Under the pieces are notes generated by a model, which was not told the DNA's origin, did not search any database, and saw nothing but the letters and a program-made list of their open reading frames with translations. From assembly GCA_937896505.1 (NCBI GenBank), contig CALBNP010000169.1:1-22421 (forward strand): 22,421 nt of DNA, in the 5' to 3' direction. Below, piece after piece: positions 6,883 to 15,890 of the stretch (its first letter is position 1; every line of letters begins with the position of its first letter). A program made the position numbers and the translations under genes. Source of the DNA: an uncultured Bacteroidales bacterium (GTDB taxonomy: Bacteria; Bacteroidota; Bacteroidia; Bacteroidales; F082).

Positions 6883-9240
6883 TTATCTGAACACATAACC
6901 GATGTTGATGTAGGCGCCCCATGGCTGAGCTATGTCGCTTAGCCAGTGCACTTGGAACGATATTGGGCCGATGATGCTGTTGTAGGAATACATGAGGCCA
7001 GCACCAAATGAGCCGAATGAGTAATCATTTTTGAACAGATCTTGGAGTTCCAAAGAAGCTCTGGCGTAGTTGACCATTGCTGTGAGGTAGTTCTTCTTGT
7101 AGAAATTATAGCGCACATCCATACGGACGACATGTAAGCATTTGAAGTCGTCGGTAAGGTCGGTAGCGTGATTCAGTCCGATGAAAGGCAACTGATAATC
7201 GTAGATGCGGCCGAAATTGTTGCTGCCTACATTGTTGTGATATGCGTAAAGATTGTTCTTGCCAAGAATCATTCGCGAGTAGAGTTGCGGGATGAAGATG
7301 ACCTTTTTCGGACCAAAATAGCCTTTCAGATAGAAGCAGATGTCGGCAAAGTTAGAAGGCTTTGGGTTGCCGATGGAATCTTTAAACTGGTGGTCGAAAC
7401 GCCAGTGGGCTTCAAGTGCCGATTCAATGCCTTTCGTGGCAAAATAGGCATCGTCCAGGTTGTCGAACTTGAGTTTCGTGAATGGGCCGAATGATGCGTT
7501 CACATAACTCTGTTCATCGTCTGAAGGAGTGACATCGAACACGTTATTTGGTTTCTGGAAGTAGGAAATCCTTTCTGATTCAATACCGATTGCTGCTTGG
7601 ATATGCTGCAGGTGGAATTCGGAGATGTAAATCCTAAACCGGTTCTGGTAGAAAAGGTTGTTGGTGAGAAGGAATGAGCTGTTTGTAGAGTTCGGGTCAG
7701 GGAAGTTGAGTTCGAAGACGTTGGGATGCATCATCCTGAAATCGTATGAAATACTGATGTTTGCGAGCGAAAGGCTTGCTAAGGTGGCCGTTGCTTTAAG
7801 CCAATTGTTGTAACCGAGGCAGAGAGAGAGGTTGGCTTTCAATCCGGATAGTTTTCTCTGGTTCAATCCGACGTTGAATAGGATGGAGGCACTTTCTTCG
7901 TTGTCGTAGCGGAAACCTAAATCGATGACATGGGGCACGGAAGGCGTGAAAGCGATGTTGAGGTCGTATGTCTTGATGTGGGATGTGTCGTTCTCAAAAT
8001 CAACGGGATGGAGTTCGTATGTGATTTTTGAGAAACTGCCGATGCCTCTATAGATGTTGATGGCTTCTTCAATATCGGAGAAATGGATATGGGTTCCGGT
8101 TTCCAGTTCGCCTTTGCGCACCAGCCAGGTGGCCTCGTCGGAACTGACGTTGGCCATGTTGATGAAGCGGATGTTGATGGAATCGTTGCCAATGTATCTC
8201 GCTTTGGCTGCTCGCAAATTCTTGGCGGTGGGTTGGTAGCTGTCGATGTAATCCTTGATGGCTTGAAGCTGGTCGTGGAATGCAGTGGCGTCTCTGTAGC
8301 CTCTATGAACCAGCGAGTCGATAGCTTCTGCATTGAAGCTCAACATGCCGAAATCGCTGACATTTGGCTGGATATACACGTCGCACAACTTGCGGTTTTC
8401 TTCGTTGTGGCCCTTAACGGCAATGTTTTTCAACTGGGCTAACAGCTGTGGCAGCGATTTGAGTTTTTCGGGGTCGGTCACCAAACCTTGTGCCACTTCG
8501 ATGCCGATGATGATGTCGGCACCCATTTCACGGCATCGGTCGGTCGCGAAGTTGTTGACCAAACCGCCGTCAATCAGTTGCTTACCATCGATAGTTATTG
8601 GGTCGAAGACACCAGGAATGGCCATGCTTGCACGGATGGCTTCGGCAAATTTTCCACTGCGTATGATGACTTCTTCGCCAGTGGTAAGCTCGGTGGCAAT
8701 GCAGGCAAAAGGTATTGGAAGGTCGTTGAAATTGATGGAATCTTGGTAGCCGACGCAAAGGCTGTTGAAAAGGTTCAAGAGCGTCGAACCATTCATGAAC
8801 GATTCGGGCAGTGAAGATAGGAGAGAGTTGGTGGAAGTGCTTTCTGTCTTTTGGTTCAGCTCGCCCGTGTTGAACGGCACGGAAAATAGATAGGAGCTGC
8901 GGCGTTTCTTTTCTGTCGATGACAAATTGCGCCTGTCAACGGAGTTCGTGATATAGACCGACCAGTCCAAGTTGGAAATCAGTTCCTGCATTTCGTCGGG
9001 AGAATAACCCAATGAATACAGCCCACCGATGATGCTTCCCATACTTGTCCCGACTACGTAATCGACGGGAATCCCCATTTCTTCAATGTATTTCAAGGCA
9101 CCGATGTGGGCACTTCCCTTGGCTCCGCCGCCGCCCAAAACAATGCCAACCTTAGGACGTGGGGGCCTAATGGTGTCGTTCGAAGCGATGGCTGAAAAAC
9201 ATGTCAGACATGCTAAAATCAAAGTAATTACTCGTTTCAT
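6883..9240 (-). CDS. Patatin-like phospholipase fused to POTRA and outer-membrane beta-barrel (type Vd/PlpD-like)
   Basis: The protein has 785 residues from the ATG at 9240. This start is chosen because a signal peptide begins there (MKRVITLILACLTCFSAIAS); an in-frame start at 9303 would overlap the upstream gene. The patatin domain (about 28-320) shows the oxyanion loop LGGGGAKG (35-42), nucleophile GTSMG (Ser66) and LIDGGLVNN (Asp224), so the Ser-Asp dyad is complete. A POTRA-like segment (about 360-430) and a beta-barrel rich in alternating aromatic strands follow, ending in GYVFR. PlpD and FplA share this layout and deliver or tether a lipase outside the cell. Lipid hydrolysis at or beyond the outer membrane is the likely role. 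It sits 23 bases behind a DUF4421-like gene on the same strand, probably one operon. Confidence 0.88.
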   Translation of the reverse strand: MKRVITLILACLTCFSAIASNDTIRPPRPKVGIVLGGGGAKGSAHIGALKYIEEMGIPVDYVVGTSMGSIIGGLYSLGYSPDEMQELISNLDWSVYITNSVDRRNLSSTEKKRRSSYLFSVPFNTGELNQKTESTSTNSLLSSLPESFMNGSTLLNLFNSLCVGYQDSINFNDLPIPFACIATELTTGEEVIIRSGKFAEAIRASMAIPGVFDPITIDGKQLIDGGLVNNFATDRCREMGADIIIGIEVAQGLVTDPEKLKSLPQLLAQLKNIAVKGHNEENRKLCDVYIQPNVSDFGMLSFNAEAIDSLVHRGYRDATAFHDQLQAIKDYIDSYQPTAKNLRAAKARYIGNDSINIRFINMANVSSDEATWLVRKGELETGTHIHFSDIEEAINIYRGIGSFSKITYELHPVDFENDTSHIKTYDLNIAFTPSVPHVIDLGFRYDNEESASILFNVGLNQRKLSGLKANLSLCLGYNNWLKATATLASLSLANISISYDFRMMHPNVFELNFPDPNSTNSSFLLTNNLFYQNRFRIYISEFHLQHIQAAIGIESERISYFQKPNNVFDVTPSDDEQSYVNASFGPFTKLKFDNLDDAYFATKGIESALEAHWRFDHQFKDSIGNPKPSNFADICFYLKGYFGPKKVIFIPQLYSRMILGKNNLYAYHNNVGSNNFGRIYDYQLPFIGLNHATDLTDDFKCLHVVRMDVRYNFYKKNYLTAMVNYARASLELQDLFKNDYSFGSFGAGLMYSYNSIIGPISFQVHWLSDIAQPWGAYINIGYVFR

Positions 9241-9263
9241 ATTCTTGTTGTTAGATTTGTCTC

Positions 9264-10271
9264 CTAAAACATTCTCCATCCAATGCAGCACTGGATAATC
9301 CAACCGTTTGAAGTAAGGTCGATTTCGATATTGGATGTTGAACGTGTTAGGTTATATATTGCGTTAAGGCTAAGAATCAACCTGTCTTGATAGGAATAAC
9401 ATATTGCAGCACGTGAAATTACGTTTGCCGTAATGGGAATCCTTCTTTTGGAAACGATGTGGATTTCCGACAGTTCGCTGGAGATGTTTTCGTTGATTGA
9501 AAACAGCAGCATCGGCATTGCTGAAATATGGAATAGCAGCCGTGATTCGCAGCAAACGAAATTATAGCCATAACCTCCGCCGATGGAGGCTTGGTTGAGG
9601 GTTATGATTGGGTCGTGAAATGATGCTTGTCCGCTACCGTCTTGAAATAGCTTGATTTTGTTGCGGAAAAACGAGGCACCAAGCAGAAAACTGCCTGCAC
9701 TTTTCTTTTGAATGAAGGCTTGCGTGATGGCGGCAGGATAGGAAAAGGTCTTGTAGTTGAAAACGTAATAGAAATTGATGGTCATCCGGTTGGTGTAGTC
9801 GTTCTTGAAATTGAATGTGCTGTCGGGATTTGTGGTCTCGATGGTTGAGCTGGTCCTACGGAATGACTGGTATTGGAATTCGCCTCCGAAACGTTTGTTG
9901 TAAAGGTTGAGTTTTATGTCGCGGTTGTATCGGTTGGTTTGGTCGATGGAGTAGCCGAGTTCCAAACCTCTGTATGCCAGTGAAAAAGAGGATTTGAAAC
10001 CCATCCCCGAACCGATTTTCATTTTGGCATGTTCGAAATTGAGAACGTCGTTGAGTTGGATGTTGAACTCAGAAAATGTTGAAATTCCATTGAGTTTGAT
10101 AATCCAGGCATTTTCTGGAAGCTGAATGTAAGCCGTGTCGCAACCTCTCATCATGCTACGTTCACGCCAGTTGGCAAAACGCTTTACAAGAGTAACTGAT
10201 TCTTCGTTTTGTCCAAAGGAAGATGTGCAGCAAAAGCTTATAATGACTAAAAGTAGCAATGCTTTTTTCAT
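9264..10271 (-). CDS. DUF4421-like exported protein, probable outer-membrane barrel
   Basis: The protein has 335 residues from the ATG at 10271, where a signal peptide begins (MKKALLLLVIISFCCTSSFGQ). An upstream in-frame ATG at 10325 falls inside the terminator of the preceding gene and is unlikely. The mature part has many short alternating hydrophobic/aromatic strands with Gly turns (for example MGFKSSFSLAYRGLELGYS) and ends WIIQCCIGWRMF, consistent with an outer-membrane barrel ending in Phe. It resembles the Bacteroidota-specific DUF4421 group in its early D-TAYI segment and barrel-like body. That assignment is from memory and moderate. No catalytic motif is visible. Its own promoter precedes it and the patatin-barrel gene follows after 23 bases, so the two may act together in the outer membrane. 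Confidence 0.75.
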   Translation of the reverse strand: MKKALLLLVIISFCCTSSFGQNEESVTLVKRFANWRERSMMRGCDTAYIQLPENAWIIKLNGISTFSEFNIQLNDVLNFEHAKMKIGSGMGFKSSFSLAYRGLELGYSIDQTNRYNRDIKLNLYNKRFGGEFQYQSFRRTSSTIETTNPDSTFNFKNDYTNRMTINFYYVFNYKTFSYPAAITQAFIQKKSAGSFLLGASFFRNKIKLFQDGSGQASFHDPIITLNQASIGGGYGYNFVCCESRLLFHISAMPMLLFSINENISSELSEIHIVSKRRIPITANVISRAAICYSYQDRLILSLNAIYNLTRSTSNIEIDLTSNGWIIQCCIGWRMF

Positions 10272-10291
10272 CAGCGGATGTGATTTGGATG

Positions 10292-10299
10292 CAAAAATA
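10292..10299 (-). promoter_or_regulatory. Bacteroidota-type -7 element for the DUF4421-patatin operon
   Basis: Read on the - strand, TATTTTTG matches TAnnTTTG and lies 20 bases before the ATG at 10271. A TTTG (10326-10323 on the - strand) with a 23-base spacer could be a loose -33 element, and it lies within the upstream terminator hairpin. Confidence 0.6.
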
Positions 10300-10301
10300 C
10301 G

Positions 10302-10332
10302 AAAAAAGGCTTTGACACACGTCAAAGCCTTT
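10302..10332 (-). terminator. Intrinsic terminator of the M3 peptidase gene
   Basis: AAAGGCTTTGAC and GTCAAAGCCTTT (10305-10316 and 10321-10332) form a perfect 12-bp stem with a 4-base loop. On the - strand the stem runs into a T tract (10307-10302). It lies 22 bases past the peptidase stop and directly abuts the promoter of the next gene. Confidence 0.88.
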
Positions 10333-10354
10333 GAATGTTTGTGGTTAGGTGGGA

Positions 10355-12481
10355 TTATTTCAATCCTCTGGCTTTCAGGTAGGGTTCGTAATCAGGGTCT
10401 TGGCCGCGGAACTTGCGGTATTGAACCATGCCTTCGTCGTTGCCACATTCTTGCAGGCAGTTCTTGCGGAACGAAGCGGCAAGTTCTGGATTGAAGAGGT
10501 CGCCCGATGCCTTGAAATAGTTGAAAGCATCCTTGTCGAGGACTTCGGCCCATGTATAGGCATAATAACCAGCGCTATAGCCACCACTGAAGATGTGCGA
10601 GAAATAGGTGGAACGATAACGTGGAAGTATCTCGCTCATCAGACCGATTTCGTCCATGGCTTGCTTTTCGAAGGCATCAACGTCGATGTCGTCGGCAGTG
10701 GTGAGTTCGTGGAACTTCATGTCGAGGATGGATGCTGCAATCAGTTCTGTGGTGTTGAAGCCTTGGTTGAACAAGGCGCTGTTCTCGATTTTTGCAATCA
10801 GGCTGTCAGGCATGGCTTCGCCTGTCTGGTAATGTTTGGCGTACATACGGATGACTTCAGGTTCGGCCACCCAGTTTTCCATGATTTGCGAAGGCAACTC
10901 CACAAAGTCGTGAGGTACACTACCGCAGGTGCGTGAGTAGAGACCGTCGGAGAAGAAACCGTGCAGGGCATGTCCGAATTCGTGCCACATGGTCTCGGTT
11001 TCGTCCCAGTTGAGTAGGGCAGGAACATCGCCAGAGGCTGGGGTGAAGTTCATCACCAACGAGATGACGGGATATTCCTTCTGCCCGTTGATGTCGTATC
11101 CGCCTTCGCAGAAACTGGTGCACCAAGCGCCACCGTTCTTCGAAGCACGTGGATAGTAGTCCATATAGAGGATGCCGAGGAAGTCGCCGTTGGCTTCTTT
11201 CACTTCGTAGGTTTCAACGCCAGGGAAGTAAACGGGTAAATTGGTGTTTGGCGTGAAGGTGATGCCATAAAGCTTGTTGGCAGCCATGAACATGCCGTTC
11301 TTCACGTTGTCTAATGAAAGGTATGGACGGATTTGGTTTTCGTCGAAGGCATATTTGGCTACGCGAAGTTTTTCGGCATAGTACCACCAATCCCATGATT
11401 CGAGTTTGAAATCAGCACCTTCGGCATCGGCAATGGCTTGCATCTCAGCGAGTTCTTTCTTTGCCAATTCTTGTGCAGGGTTGAAGATGTCGATGAGGAA
11501 CTTGTCAACGGTGGCGGCATCGTGGGCCATGTTAGGCTCAAGAACGTAGTCGGCATAGTTGTCGAAACCGAGCAGTTGGGCTTTCTGGACGCGGAGCTTG
11601 CACATCTCGTTCACCAGAGCCTTGTTGTCAAATTCGTTGTTGTTGTCGCCACGCATGAAGTAACCACGGTAGATTTGTTCGCGAAGGTCGCGGTTGTCGG
11701 CATATTGCAGGAAAGGAATCAGGCTTGGCTTGGAGAGCGTGAACACCCAACCTTCAACGCCTTGTGTCTTGGCTTCTTCGGCAGCCGCATCGATGCTCGA
11801 TTGTGGCAGACCAGCAAGGTCGGCTTCGTTGGTGATGACGAGCTTGAAGTTGTCGTTCTCCTTCAGCAGGTTGTTGCCGTATTGGAGTCTCAAGGTCGAA
11901 AGTTGCTCGTTGATTTGGCTGAGTTGGGCTTTCTGCTCGTCGTTGAGGCCAGCGCCACTGCGGATGAAATCGTTGTGGTATTTCTCGACCACGCGGATTT
12001 GCTGGTCGTCAAGTCCCATCTCGTTGCGGTGTTGATAGACGTAATCGACGCGCTCAAAGAGTTTCGGGTTCATGGCGATGTTGTCGCTGTGCTTCGAAAT
12101 CATGGGGTAGATTTGGTTGGCGAGTTCAATCATCTCGTCGTCGGAGCTGCATTCCATTAGGTTGAAGAATACGCCCGAAACGCGGTCGAGGATTTTGCCC
12201 GACTTGTCGTAAGGCAAAATGGTGTTCTCGAAAGTCGGGGTTTCTTCGTTGTTCACGATGGCCTCGATTTCGGCATTTTGTTCGGCTATACCAGCCTCAA
12301 ATGCAGGAAGATAGTGCGAGTTCTCAATCTTGTCGAATGGCGGCACCTGGAATGGTGTCGTGTATTCTTCAAGAAATGGGTTCGGATTTTGAATTGCTGT
12401 TTCAGCAGGCTCGGTCTTGGTGGAGCACGAAGCCAAGGTTATCATGCTTAGCGCAATCATGTTGAGAAGTTTTTTTGACAT
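10355..12481 (-). CDS. dcp: M3-family zinc metallopeptidase, dipeptidyl carboxypeptidase lipoprotein
   Basis: This 708-residue protein has a lipoprotein signal peptide (MSKKLLNMIALSMITLASC, lipobox LASC, Cys19). It is therefore probably anchored to a membrane on the periplasmic side, unlike cytoplasmic E. coli Dcp. The zinc motif HEFGH (His500, Glu501, His504) and a downstream glutamate in FVELPSQ (Glu528) supply the gluzincin ligands. The long alpha-helical N-terminal part and the C-terminal FSGGYSAGYYAYTWAEVLDKDAF are typical of Dcp/oligopeptidase A. The family removes C-terminal dipeptides from short peptides, here probably for peptide nutrition. Length agrees with the family (about 680-720). 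It is a single gene with its own promoter and terminator, divergent from the glycogen cluster. Confidence 0.93.
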   Translation of the reverse strand: MSKKLLNMIALSMITLASCSTKTEPAETAIQNPNPFLEEYTTPFQVPPFDKIENSHYLPAFEAGIAEQNAEIEAIVNNEETPTFENTILPYDKSGKILDRVSGVFFNLMECSSDDEMIELANQIYPMISKHSDNIAMNPKLFERVDYVYQHRNEMGLDDQQIRVVEKYHNDFIRSGAGLNDEQKAQLSQINEQLSTLRLQYGNNLLKENDNFKLVITNEADLAGLPQSSIDAAAEEAKTQGVEGWVFTLSKPSLIPFLQYADNRDLREQIYRGYFMRGDNNNEFDNKALVNEMCKLRVQKAQLLGFDNYADYVLEPNMAHDAATVDKFLIDIFNPAQELAKKELAEMQAIADAEGADFKLESWDWWYYAEKLRVAKYAFDENQIRPYLSLDNVKNGMFMAANKLYGITFTPNTNLPVYFPGVETYEVKEANGDFLGILYMDYYPRASKNGGAWCTSFCEGGYDINGQKEYPVISLVMNFTPASGDVPALLNWDETETMWHEFGHALHGFFSDGLYSRTCGSVPHDFVELPSQIMENWVAEPEVIRMYAKHYQTGEAMPDSLIAKIENSALFNQGFNTTELIAASILDMKFHELTTADDIDVDAFEKQAMDEIGLMSEILPRYRSTYFSHIFSGGYSAGYYAYTWAEVLDKDAFNYFKASGDLFNPELAASFRKNCLQECGNDEGMVQYRKFRGQDPDYEPYLKARGLK

Positions 12482-12512
12482 TTGCTTTGAGATTTAACGT
12501 TAAAATGAGCCG

Positions 12513-12520
12513 CAAAGATA
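12513..12520 (-). promoter_or_regulatory. Bacteroidota-type -7 element for the M3 peptidase
   Basis: On the - strand, TATCTTTG matches TAnnTTTG, 31 bases before the ATG at 12481. No clear -33 element is seen. It lies back to back with the promoter of the debranching-enzyme gene in a 146-base divergent spacer. Confidence 0.55.
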
Positions 12521-12564
12521 GGAATTTAAGTGTTAAGGATAAATGTGTTTTTTTCACTGTTTTT

Positions 12565-12595
12565 TTTGTTGTTTGATTCAAAAACATTATTTTTG
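12565..12595 (+). promoter_or_regulatory. Bacteroidota-type promoter of the glycogen operon
   Basis: TTTG (12565-12568), a 19-base spacer and TATTTTTG (12588-12595) match the full -33/-7 consensus. This is the best promoter match in the window. It ends 32 bases before the ATG at 12628. Confidence 0.75.
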
Positions 12596-12627
12596 TAGTC
12601 TTAAATGAAACAAATTTGTCGAAGAAC

Positions 12628-14595
12628 ATGAGTTACATTTCCCTAAATAAGAAAGAACTGGTAAATCTGGAACAGTCACTTAATCGTGAAGTGTTGCGCT
12701 CCAATGCTTTAGGTGCATTTCTCGCTACAACGTTGGTCGGTTGCAACACGCGAAAGTATCACGGTTTGCTCGTCGTTCCACAGCCTCAGTTAGACAACTA
12801 TAATCACGTCTTGCTTTCGGGCCTCGACGAAACCATCATCGAGAACAAGGAAGAATTTCACCTTGGTGTTCACATGTATCCCGAAGGCGTTTTCGCGCCG
12901 CGCGGGCACAAGTATCTGCGTGAGTTCACTGCTGACCCTATGCCCAAACTGACTTACCGGATTGGTAATATCGTTTTGAATAAGGAACTGATATTTTCGT
13001 CAACAGAAGCGCGCCTGTTCGTCCGTTATAGCTTGGAAGATTCTGCATCGCCAATCACCTTGCGCGTGCTGCCGTTCTTGGCTTTCCGCAATGTCCACAT
13101 GCTGACGCACGAAAATTATGATGCCTCGCGCAAAGTTGAGCTGGTGAAGAATGGTGCTTCGTGGCAACTGTATAAGGATTATTCGCGGCTGTTTATCCAG
13201 TTCTCGAAACCCGTTGAATATACTCATGTGCCGCATTGGTATTACAATATTTTCTATATCCGTGAACAAGAACGTGGTTACGAAGCCATTGAGGACCAGT
13301 TTGTTCCGGGTTTCTTCGAGTTGCAGATGAAGAAAGGCGATTCGGTCATCCTTTCGGCCAGCCTGGAGGAAGAGAATACGTCTATGATTCGGCGCCGTTG
13401 CGAAGCCGAAGAGAAGTTGTTGCTGCCTCAGCATGATTATGCCGATTGCTTGGTGAAGGCTTCGCAGCAGTTCATCTATCGGGATGAGAGAGGCACGCGC
13501 CTGTGGGCCGGCTTCCCATGGTTTGGCAGCTGCAGCCGCGATATGTTCCTTTCGTTGCCGGGTATCGCTTTGGCTCAGGGCGACGAAAAGACTTTCCGCG
13601 AGTCGTTAGACTATCTGATTGGAAGGATGCAAGGACCGTTCTTCCCGCATAAATATTACCAAAAAAGCTTGTATTACACTGCAGTTGACTCGCCTTTGTG
13701 GTTCTTCTACAACTTGCAGCTTTACGAGAAAATGCTCCATAAGGACAAAAAACTGATTTGGAAGAAGTATGGCTCGGTGATGACCAACATCCTTGAAAGT
13801 TTCATTGCCGGAACCGATTTCAATGTGCATGTTCAAGACAACGGCTTGCTCTATGCAGGTAATGCCGATTTGGCCTTGACTTGGATGAATGTCTTCGCCC
13901 AAGGCAAACCTTGGACACCACGCACGGGTTTGGCTATCGAAGTGAATGCGCTGTGGTATAATGCTTTGTGCTATGCCGTTGAGTTGCTGAAAGCTGCCGA
14001 GGCAAAGAATCCGCTGAAGGAAAAATGGCAGTCGATTGCCGATAAGGTGAAAGTATCGTTTGCCGACACCTTTATTAATAGGGAAGCCGACGGCTTCTAT
14101 GATTTCGTTAATGCCAACGAGAAAAACACGTTGGTGCGTCCGAACATGATGATTGCTGCGGCTCTGCCTTACACACCAATGGATGAGGTCATGCAGAAGC
14201 TGGCTTTCGACATCACATATTCTGAGTTGCTCACGCCTCGTGGCATCCGGTCGCTCTCGCCTAATTGCGAATCGTATGTCGGAATGACGATTGGCAACCA
14301 CAGCGAGCGTGAACGCGCCTATCACAACGGGACCACCTTCCCATGGCTGCTGATGCCTTTCGCCGATTTGGCGGTGAAATTGTTCGGAAAGAGTTCGGCT
14401 TCTTATCTTGAAGAGATTTACCAAGGCTTTGAAGCGGCTATTCAGGAAAATGGAATTGGAACGATATCAGAAATTTACGATGGTAATCCGCCTCACGAGG
14501 CTCGCGGTTGCATTTCGCAATCGACTAGCGTGGCGGCATTGCTATATTTGAAATATGTAATTGATGGTTTGAACGAGAAAGGAGGCAACCAATGA
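12628..14595 (+). CDS. Glycogen debranching enzyme (amylo-alpha-1,6-glucosidase, GH133-type)
   Basis: The protein has 655 residues from ATG 12628; an upstream in-frame TTG (12616) is less likely. It has no signal peptide. The N-terminal beta domain (about 20-220) contains the hallmark CNTRKYHGLLV (39-49). The C-terminal (alpha/alpha)6-type domain (about 270-640) has LWAGFPWFGSCSRD (292-305), a variant of the PWF..WGRD motif, then LTPRGIRSLS and YHNGTTFPW (565-573). The family hydrolyses alpha-1,6 branch points of glycogen in the cytoplasm. It is the first gene of the operon and overlaps the GT4 gene by ATGA (14592-14595), as in other Bacteroidales glycogen clusters. The tryptophan usual in the WGRD motif is Cys302 here. 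Confidence 0.9.
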   Translation: MSYISLNKKELVNLEQSLNREVLRSNALGAFLATTLVGCNTRKYHGLLVVPQPQLDNYNHVLLSGLDETIIENKEEFHLGVHMYPEGVFAPRGHKYLREFTADPMPKLTYRIGNIVLNKELIFSSTEARLFVRYSLEDSASPITLRVLPFLAFRNVHMLTHENYDASRKVELVKNGASWQLYKDYSRLFIQFSKPVEYTHVPHWYYNIFYIREQERGYEAIEDQFVPGFFELQMKKGDSVILSASLEEENTSMIRRRCEAEEKLLLPQHDYADCLVKASQQFIYRDERGTRLWAGFPWFGSCSRDMFLSLPGIALAQGDEKTFRESLDYLIGRMQGPFFPHKYYQKSLYYTAVDSPLWFFYNLQLYEKMLHKDKKLIWKKYGSVMTNILESFIAGTDFNVHVQDNGLLYAGNADLALTWMNVFAQGKPWTPRTGLAIEVNALWYNALCYAVELLKAAEAKNPLKEKWQSIADKVKVSFADTFINREADGFYDFVNANEKNTLVRPNMMIAAALPYTPMDEVMQKLAFDITYSELLTPRGIRSLSPNCESYVGMTIGNHSERERAYHNGTTFPWLLMPFADLAVKLFGKSSASYLEEIYQGFEAAIQENGIGTISEIYDGNPPHEARGCISQSTSVAALLYLKYVIDGLNEKGGNQ

Positions 14596-15878
14596 GAGTC
14601 TTGATGTTTGGATGGGAGTTCCCGCCTCATATTACTGGCGGTCTCGGAACGGCATGTTTTGGCATGACCAAGGGCTTGGCAAAGAATGATGTCGAGGTGC
14701 TGTTCGTGGTGCCTCGCGCCTACGGCGATGAAGACCAGACGAATATCCGATTGCTGAATGCCAGCGATGTCACGATTGACATCGACCATGAAGCTGAACG
14801 AAGCTATTGGGAACGTGTTCAGTATATGGAGATTGGGTCGAATATCATCCCTTATGTCGGTCCAGAGGAATTCGCCAACGTGATGGAAAACGAACGTCGT
14901 GTGGTTGAGCACTTCAATCGTAGTGGTTCGGTGTTTGCACGCAACTATCAGTTTTCGGGGAAATACGGCATGAACCTGATGGAAGAGGTCTCGCGTTATG
15001 CCTTGATAGGCTCGTCTATCGCTACGAAATACGATTTCGACGTCATTCATGCGCACGACTGGCTGACCTATTCGGCTGGTATCGCAGCCAAGGAGACGAC
15101 GGGTAAGCCGCTTGTCGTTCACATGCACGCTACAGAGTTCGACCGCTCGGGCGAAAACATCAATACCGATGTGTATGCCATCGAGCGTCGTGGCATGGAA
15201 GCCGCCGACCGTGTCATCACGGTGAGTAACCTGACGCGCGACATCGTAATCAATAAATATGGTATTGACCCGAAGAAGGTGGTGACGGTGCATAATGCCG
15301 TTGAGCCTAACGACAAGCCCAAGTCGGATTATGAACGTAGCGGCTTGGATGCCAAGGTGGTCACTTTCCTCGGGAGAATCACTTACCAGAAAGGTCCGGA
15401 ATATTTCATCGAGGCTGCCTACAAGATTCACCAAGTCGATCCGAGCATCCATTTCGTGATGGCTGGCACGGGCGACATGCTTGAGAAGATGATTCGTCAC
15501 GTGGCGCAGTTGGGCATGGGCGACCATTTCCATTTCACGGGCTTCCTGAAAGGTGAGGCCGTGGATCAAATGTTTGCCATGACGGATGTGTTCGTAATGC
15601 CTTCAATTTCAGAGCCATTCGGCATCGTTCCGCTCGAAGCCATGCGCCTCAATGTGCCAGTGGTCATCAGCAAGCAATCGGGCGTTTCGGAAGTGGTGAA
15701 GCATGCCTTGAAGGTCGATTTCTGGGATGTCAACGGCTTGGCTGACGCCATCTACGGTTTGTGCAAATACAAGCCATTGGCCGACTGCTTCAAGAACGAG
15801 GGCAAGGATGAGGTCGATAGCTTGAAGTGGGAACTGGCCGCCAAGAAAATCAAGGCGGTTTACGAATCTGTTATTTAA
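14592..15878 (+). CDS. GT4-family glycosyltransferase, glycogen-synthase-like
   Basis: This 428-residue cytoplasmic GT-B enzyme begins MFGWEFPPHITGGLGTA. Gly16-Gly17-Leu18 occupies the position of the substrate-phosphate loop of glycogen synthases. The donor-binding C-terminal half has FLGRITYQKGPEYFIEAA, VMAGTGD and the E-x7-E motif EPFGIVPLE (Glu341, Glu349). The family transfers glucose from a nucleotide sugar to an alpha-glucan. Its position directly behind and overlapping the debranching enzyme supports a glycogen role rather than lipopolysaccharide synthesis. The donor (UDP- or ADP-glucose) cannot be told from sequence. It is followed after 12 bases by an unrelated exported protein. Confidence 0.85.
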   Translation: MRVLMFGWEFPPHITGGLGTACFGMTKGLAKNDVEVLFVVPRAYGDEDQTNIRLLNASDVTIDIDHEAERSYWERVQYMEIGSNIIPYVGPEEFANVMENERRVVEHFNRSGSVFARNYQFSGKYGMNLMEEVSRYALIGSSIATKYDFDVIHAHDWLTYSAGIAAKETTGKPLVVHMHATEFDRSGENINTDVYAIERRGMEAADRVITVSNLTRDIVINKYGIDPKKVVTVHNAVEPNDKPKSDYERSGLDAKVVTFLGRITYQKGPEYFIEAAYKIHQVDPSIHFVMAGTGDMLEKMIRHVAQLGMGDHFHFTGFLKGEAVDQMFAMTDVFVMPSISEPFGIVPLEAMRLNVPVVISKQSGVSEVVKHALKVDFWDVNGLADAIYGLCKYKPLADCFKNEGKDEVDSLKWELAAKKIKAVYESVI

Positions 15879-15890
15879 AACTTAAATAAA

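Noticed and set aside
14493..15569. Long - strand open frame (about 358 codons) opposite the GT4 gene
   Set aside because: It is antisense to a well-supported glycosyltransferase and crosses the debranching/GT4 overlap. No motif is recognised.
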